From Lepisosteus oculatus (taxonomy: Eukaryota; Chordata; Actinopteri; Semionotiformes; Lepisosteidae): a stretch of DNA of 64,000 bases. Under the pieces are notes generated by a model. The model was not told the DNA's origin. It did no database searches and worked only from the letters and a program-made list of their open reading frames with translations. The first letter of the stretch is position 1, and each line of letters starts with the position of its first letter. Where the stretch lies: positions 16,287,501 to 16,351,500 of the forward strand of contig NC_090700.1 in NCBI RefSeq assembly GCF_040954835.1, in the 5' to 3' direction. Made by a program: the position numbers and the translations under genes. This document shows positions 59,053 through 64,000 of this stretch, piece after piece.

Positions 59053-62000
59053 CTACAAAAAAGTATAAAAAAATACATCGAGCACATTGAATTGAAATTA
59101 TTAATATGCGGGATAGCTCAGTTCTAGAAAACCTGACCTCAAACAGTGCAAAGCACAGGCCTCACAGTTTCTGTCTTTACTATTACTTTTAAGTTTTCCT
59201 ACCTCCGTGCAAGTGTCTATAAATCTAAGTTTAAAATTCTTATGGAACATTCTTGACAAATTTACCCTTCATATAGAAGAAAATTCAGTTTCAAAATATA
59301 GAAATGATATTTTAATTAACAACCTTCAGGCAGCACAGTGACGGAGTGGTAAGCACTGCTGCTTTGCAGTGCTGGGGTCCATGGTTCAGTTCCAGACCTG
59401 GGGTGCTATCTGAGTGGAGTGTACAGTAAGTACTCCTTGTGGTTTCTTGGGTTTCCTCTGGGAGCTCCAGTTTCCTCCCACAGTTCAAAGACGTACTGAC
59501 AGGTGAACTGGATTCTTGAAAAACTGTCCCTAGGTGTTGTCCGTGCAAGTCCGTGTCTGCCCTGCAATGGACTGGCATCATGTGCAGGTTGTACCCCACC
59601 CTGTTCCTGTTGCTTGCCGAGACAACAGGCTCAAGCAAGCTCCGATTTCCCGGAGCATGCTTTGGTTAGAAAATGAATGTCTTTAAGTAAGAATCTATGT
59701 CTGACTCAGACTAGCAGTTCTTCAGTTCTGGGGGGCGGGTGCAAAATGCTTACCTTATTTTCCTCCAGGAATTTGAGTTTGATGGTGACGTCGCTCCGGA
59801 GCCGCTCGTACTTGTCTTTGTGGATTTGGAACTGCTGCTGTGCCGCCTCAATGCGTGACAGGGTGACAGCATCCCGAGGGCCCATGTTCAGCTCCTCCAG
59901 GTCAGCGCGGTACGCATCAAATTCCAGTCTAGGATAGGAAAGTCAGACTTTAGAAAGGAGGCAGTTTTTAAGACACTGGGTCTGAGCTAACTGAAGTGTT
60001 CAATGATGTAAAGTAGTTCAAGGTACATTCCATGCTGAAAAGAGAAGAAAAGAAATAACATTTCCGCTGTGGAGCCTTCTTCGGGTGTCCACACCCGAAG
60101 AAGGCTCCACAGCTGAAACATCGTGTTTCTTTTCTTCTGTTTTCAGCATGGAATAGAACTTTACTTGTTCCTTCAATGATGTAAAACACATTTTCATACT
60201 AACCTAGTACCAATAAGAAGTCTTTCTTACATCAAGCTGCTGCTGCTATTATATTGTTGCAAATTTGAACACGCTGTTCTTTTACACAAGCTTTGAAATT
60301 GTCAAACCTACATATTCTAGAAATTGTAACTACAGGCAACTACTGGGTGTGATGTTGTCTCTTCAGATTTCCTACACTCATTACAGCACTGTTGCCACTG
60401 CTGACCCTATAAATAATTAAAGTTTCTTCAGTTTTTGCAGTCCTTCCACTTGTCCAAGACTATGAATACTGATCTGAGCTACAAAAAGAGACTGGTGAGC
60501 TTATGACTTTTCACACAAATAATGCTTTGGTTATTCCAGCCAGTCAGTACCATGACCCAAGGCTGAACAGGTGACATTTGGCTGACAGGACTCAAAATTG
60601 TACTTTAAGAATCTTTAAAGGAAGCCCTACCCCAAAATACTCCTAAATAGCAGCTCATTATTTTTTTAGGACTAACCCTTAACACTTCAGTCATAAAAAT
60701 ACCTCTTTTAATAACATTAGTATTCTAGATATTAAAACATTTAAAAAATTAAATTTATGGCATGGTATTTTTAAAAATGGTTCATTCCTTTTGTATCTGT
60801 ATTATTTACATCTTTGTATTTAAATGTTTGGTTTTATTCTAAACTGCATACTCTTACCTAGCATTCTCATACATCTTGACAGTCATCAGAGTGTCCTCCA
60901 TGGTTTTGTTGACCAGAGTGTTGATACTAGAGACAAAGAAATTGATGGCACCCAAGAGGGTCTCTCCATTCTTACACAGCAGCTTCTGTGTTTCAGCATT
61001 ATATCCAAACTCATCCTGCATGTCACAAACAAATAGATAGGTGGGAATGTACCATTATGAAGTACAACATAAGAAATCTGCCGTATTTTAAAACATCAGT
61101 TTAAAAAAGTTTAAATTAGAAAGATTTAACAATGGTGTAAATAGTGCAGCACGTTTTTTTAGAATTGTCAAAAAAAACTCTGATGAACTTGTTTGAAAAC
61201 CTGAAGCTCAGATGTTCGGTCTTCTGTAAAATCATCTTAATTGAAAAATGCAATGCTTTTTGTGATATTGAAGAACTAAGGCCAAACAAATGTTACATTT
61301 TGCCTATTCTTTTAATTTACCTTTAACAAGAAAAACCTTATTTTGCTTCCAAAGATATTTTGAACAAATATACATAGCCAAGGACTCTTATTAGTTTTAT
61401 ATTTTGTGGTGAACAACTTTTTTAGGTCAGTTATCAATGCTTCATAAAAAAAAAACACTGCCTTTTCATTTGCTTAACCGTGATTTTCTGGGAAACCGCA
61501 TATTACCTGTAGCTCTGGTGATTTCTGACTGAGGTCAGAGAAGGTGTCCCCCAGTGCACGCTGGGTCTGCACCATGCTGTAGAAATGATTAGTCAGAGCT
61601 CTGGCCAATCGCAGGATGTTTTCGTATTTGCGCTTCGTGTCTCGAAGCACATCAATCTGAGCCTCGAGCTCCAGGTCCACTGTCCGTGACCCACGGCCAA
61701 AACGTTCAGAAATCATCTGCTTTGTACACTGTAGAGTGGAGCCAGGGAATAAACAAGAGGAAGTCACGGCATGAGAGGAGACAAAAGGGTTCCTTTTAAA
61801 TAAAGGACAATGCAACAATGTTCTCTCCAAAGATTTTCTGTCCCCCATTGGTGCCAGAACAACTGAAAGGGTACAAACAAGATACTGAATCTAAAAATTC
61901 TGATTTTTCTGTTGTAGTCTTTGCCGACCTTAGCTCCAGTAAAATTGCAAACAATTTGCTACAGATGCCATTTATAAAAAAACAATTAACATTTTTAAAT

Positions 62001-62823
62001 ATGAAAAATAAAGGTCATCTTTAGTGAAGAGGCATTAGTGGGGCCAGCAGGGGGCGCTAACCCTGCGGCTCATGTGGGTCTTAATGCCCCAGTGTAGTGA
62101 CGGGGACACTATACTGTAAACAGGCGCCGTCCTTCGGATGAGACGTAAAACCGAGGTCCTGACTCTCTGTGGTCATAAAAAATCCCAGGGTGTTTCTCGA
62201 AAAGAGTAGGGGTGTACCCCGACGTCCTGGCCAAATTTCCCATCGGCCTTTATCAATCATGGCCTCCTAACAATCCCCCTCTATAAATTGGCTTAATTTC
62301 TCTGCTCTCCTCCCCACTGATAGCTGATGTGTGGTGAGCGTTCTGGCGCACTATGGCTCCCGTCGCATCATCCAGGTGGATGCTGCACATTGGTGGTGGT
62401 GGTGGTGGAGGGGTGTCCCCATTACTTGTAAAGCGCTTTGAGTGGAGTGTCCAGAAAAGCGCTATAAAAATTTAAGCAATTATTATTATTATTATTATTA
62501 AGAGAAACAAGAATGCAAACAAAACAATGATGCATCAAATAGTACCTTTTACATATTTTCTATAGTAGCACATTAGGACAACAACCTGTTTACCACTTGA
62601 CGAGCTGGGATTTAAATATTAGACATATGAAGGGACTGGTTATTGACAACACTTAATGCAAAGTTGTGAACAAATAATTAAACTATTCCAGTGCCCCCTC
62701 AATATACCTTGTAGGTGTTGATGCCCCACTTCTTGACAATGTCAAACTTTTCCACAGCCACACCACGAGTAGCTTCTTCAGCAGTGACTGCTGAGCTGCT
62801 GTGTGACTGGTGCATATTGGGAC
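58897..62823 (-). CDS. arfip2: Arfaptin (arfip2-like), last five coding exons, 5' part outside window
   Basis: Five exons with matching phases encode the C-terminal 275 residues of an arfaptin, including nearly the whole BAR (AH) domain. Arfaptins form crescent dimers on trans-Golgi membranes, bind Arl1/Arf and Rac1 GTPases and PI4P, and act in secretory granule formation. The segment [19 protein letters not shown] and the block [16 protein letters not shown] agree with human ARFIP2 ([20 protein letters not shown]) rather than ARFIP1 (LELVRKWSLNTYKCTRQ). SQKSPELQ and KPSWLEEQ also fit ARFIP2 better. The N-terminal exons were not found up to 64000. The gene lies upstream of fhdc on the same strand. 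Confidence 0.93.
59329..59680 (+). repeat. tRNA-derived SINE, near full length
   Basis: The head is tRNA-like (GCAGCACAGTGACGGAGTGG, A box GTGGTAAGCACTGCTG, B box GGTTCAGTTCC). A body with TTTCCTCCCACAGTTCAAAG and CTGCCCTGCAATGGACTGGC follows, and the tail ends TTAGAAAATGAATG. Located in the last arfip2 intron, antisense to the gene. Fragments of the same family lie at 36236-36345 and 41516-41770. Confidence 0.75.
59754..59928 (-). CDS. arfip2: arfip2 exon: BAR domain helix 3
   Basis: Flanked by ATCCTAG| and |GTAAGC, 175 nt. Encodes [20 protein letters not shown] and [20 protein letters not shown], matching the human ARFIP2 block around EYDAYRTDLEEL. Confidence 0.95.
60013..60171. mobile_element. 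Minimal palindromic Penelope-like insertion
   Basis: A 159-bp insertion flanked by 14-bp direct repeats TTCAATGATGTAAA (59999-60012 and 60172-60185). It consists only of two inverted copies of a PLE terminal segment, each about 75 nt and joined head to head near 60090. Each arm carries CATTCCATGCTGAAAA or its counterpart and TGTGGAGCCTTCTTCGGGTG. The same terminal sequence is present in the PLE at 37790-38361. It lies in the arfip2 intron and would form a long hairpin in RNA. Confidence 0.75.
60186..60857 (-). other. arfip2 intron sequence
   Basis: Intronic AT-rich sequence between the palindromic insertion and the exon at 60858. Nothing else recognised. Confidence 0.7.
60858..61015 (-). CDS. 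arfip2: arfip2 exon: BAR domain helix 2
   Basis: Flanked by ATGCAG| and |GTAAGA, 158 nt, with a split Arg codon at the 3' end. Encodes [20 protein letters not shown] and [16 protein letters not shown], nearly identical to vertebrate arfaptins. Confidence 0.95.
61016..61506 (-). other. arfip2 intron
   Basis: A GT-AG intron of 491 nt; AT-rich, nothing recognised inside. Confidence 0.8.
61507..61728 (-). CDS. arfip2: arfip2 exon: start of BAR domain
   Basis: Flanked by TCTACAG| and |GTAATA, 222 nt, phase 0 to 0. Encodes [20 protein letters not shown] and [16 protein letters not shown]. The [12 protein letters not shown] block is an arfaptin hallmark. Confidence 0.96.
61729..62707 (-). other. 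arfip2 intron carrying a retroposon
   Basis: A 979-nt GT-AG intron, about half of which is the repeat at 62037-62501. Confidence 0.8.
62037..62501 (+). repeat. Dispersed retroposon with (ATT)n tail
   Basis: GC-rich body (GCAGGGGGCGCTAACCCTG, CCTTCGGATGAGACGTAAAA), a GGT microsatellite, then TGTAAAGCGCTTTGAGTGG, GCGCTATAAAA and an ATT-repeat tail at 62480-62501. The tail and the second partial copy at 52866-52970 indicate a retroposed family. I recognise the type as common in fish but cannot name the family. Confidence 0.7.
62708..62823 (-). CDS. arfip2: arfip2 exon: linker and amphipathic helix region
   Basis: Flanked by CTCATAG| and |GTATAT, 116 nt. Encodes a Ser-rich linker ([18 protein letters not shown]) followed by [18 protein letters not shown]. 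The latter part is the membrane-binding amphipathic helix region that binds PI4P in arfaptins. The next exon upstream is outside the window or was not recognisable. Confidence 0.93.
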
Positions 62824-64000
62824 CTATGAGAGACAATGGAGTGAACGCTTAAGATGACAAGAAAGAATGAAACAGACACCCATAATGAACCCAAAATGGC
62901 CGAATTGTATTATTTTTTTATTTAAAAAATCTCCAAATTGCTGAATTTTTTACCAGTTACCATCAACAGATTTTTTTTTCTCTCTCTCAACTATTTTAGT
63001 GTCAAATGTAAATCACCAATAACACATCTAATTACTATTGTAGTCATAAGCAGTAAAACAAAAACACTAAGAGGCTACAAGCTAATAACACGTATCAGCT
63101 TGGTTTACACAACGCAAAAACTTTTTGTAAGCTCTCAGAATATATTTTTAACAATTAGGCACTAAAAAGAGTTATAGGAATAGACTTTGTCACTCACAAT
63201 AAGCAGGACCAGTACAACAGCACATCCCTTCTTTACTCTTGGCACAGAAGGCTGACATTCAGGGATATTTGTATAATGAAAGGACATTCCCTATCTCAGC
63301 CCTTTGTGATGTGACCTTAAGCCAGTTAAACTAATCAGTCTACAGAGGATTCCTTGTTTGCTTGTTTGTAGAACACCCATGTGAAAACTGGTATTTGTCT
63401 GTTAAAAGGAAATCAGTTGCTCAGTGAAAACGTTTCCCCTTTTAATTTCCAAACCAGGGAAACAATAATCAAGTCAATTACAACAGTACAGTGATTTAAA
63501 AAGTTTTGAAAGCAAACTACTACATACTATAAGCATAAAAGCCACTTTATTTTACAAGGAACAAGTTATCAACGGAACGGCTTGCTATGTGTAATGAGAA
63601 TCCATCCTCAGGTGTAAATGAAACTATGTTTCTATCTAGTAATATAAAAACTTTGATCATGCTAATAAAAATAATATTGGAAATAATACAAACAAGATGG
63701 TTAAAATATCATTCTGAATCAAGATTCAGGTAAGAATGATGATTGCTTGGAGGAAAAAAGAAGCTAAGTGTTTGGACATCACAGCCCGTGTATTACAGCA
63801 GATCATTGATTTGACTTTAGACGCGTTGTCATTCTTAAAAAAAAAAATTTGCACAAAATGTATTAGCTTGAATCCATAATTTATTCTAGATCCACATGGT
63901 GCCTTTGCTAAGCTCCTTGACAACCTATGAGATGATGATCAAATGGGGAAGGAGAGGACAAGTAAATGAATTAAGGAGGGAGTGAGTGTGAGACAGGGCT
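62824..64000 (-). other. arfip2 intron reaching the window edge
   Basis: No further arfaptin exon could be identified here. AT-rich, no repeats recognised. The missing N-terminal exons are expected above position 64000. Confidence 0.6.

Noticed and set aside
62824..64000. Search for N-terminal arfaptin exons
   Set aside because: No frame with splice signals resembles the arfaptin N terminus, so none was called.

Overview
The window looks like nuclear DNA of a ray-finned fish. Genes are split by GT-AG introns, base composition is AT-rich, and the mobile elements are typical of fish: a nearly complete Tc1-like transposon, a Tc1-type MITE, two Penelope-like retroelement (PLE) insertions and several tRNA-derived SINEs. 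Long introns and this repeat mix could fit a non-teleost lineage (gar, bowfin, sturgeon or paddlefish type) or a teleost; the sequence alone does not decide.

Both supported protein genes lie on the minus strand. At 58897-62823 are the last five coding exons of an arfaptin gene. It is closer to arfaptin-2 (arfip2) than to arfaptin-1; its 5' exons lie beyond position 64000. Downstream of it, 29699-43692 holds a complete FH2-domain formin of the FHDC (INF1) family: 11 coding exons whose phases all join, predicting 896 residues with FH1, FH2 and a long basic tail. A candidate fhdc 5' non-coding exon/promoter lies near 51.06-51.35 kb.

Positions 1-29156 contain no convincing coding exon. In human, ARFIP1-FHDC1-TRIM2 and ARFIP2-TRIM3 are paralogous same-strand neighbourhoods, so this stretch may be the upstream region or first intron of a trim3 (or trim2) gene continuing past position 1. 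Two weak candidate 5' non-coding exons, at about 3.62-3.9 kb (with a full CRE) and 19.38-19.9 kb, fit that idea but are unproven.

Mobile elements by region: a tRNA-SINE at 34988-35270; a decayed LINE-like fragment at 36000-36840 with a nested SINE tail; a 5'-truncated PLE with inverted ends and 12-bp target duplications at 37790-38361; an inverted SINE at 41516-41770; a Tc1-like element at 44465-46093; a MITE at 46534-46886; two copies of another retroposon at 52866-52970 and 62037-62501; a tRNA-SINE at 59329-59680; and a 159-bp palindromic PLE insertion with a 14-bp target duplication at 60013-60171.

No previously unknown gene system is evident. The most notable items are the two inverted PLE insertions, the arfip2-fhdc linkage that suggests loss of a formin gene between ARFIP2 and TRIM3 in mammals, and a DAD-like motif behind the FH2 domain.
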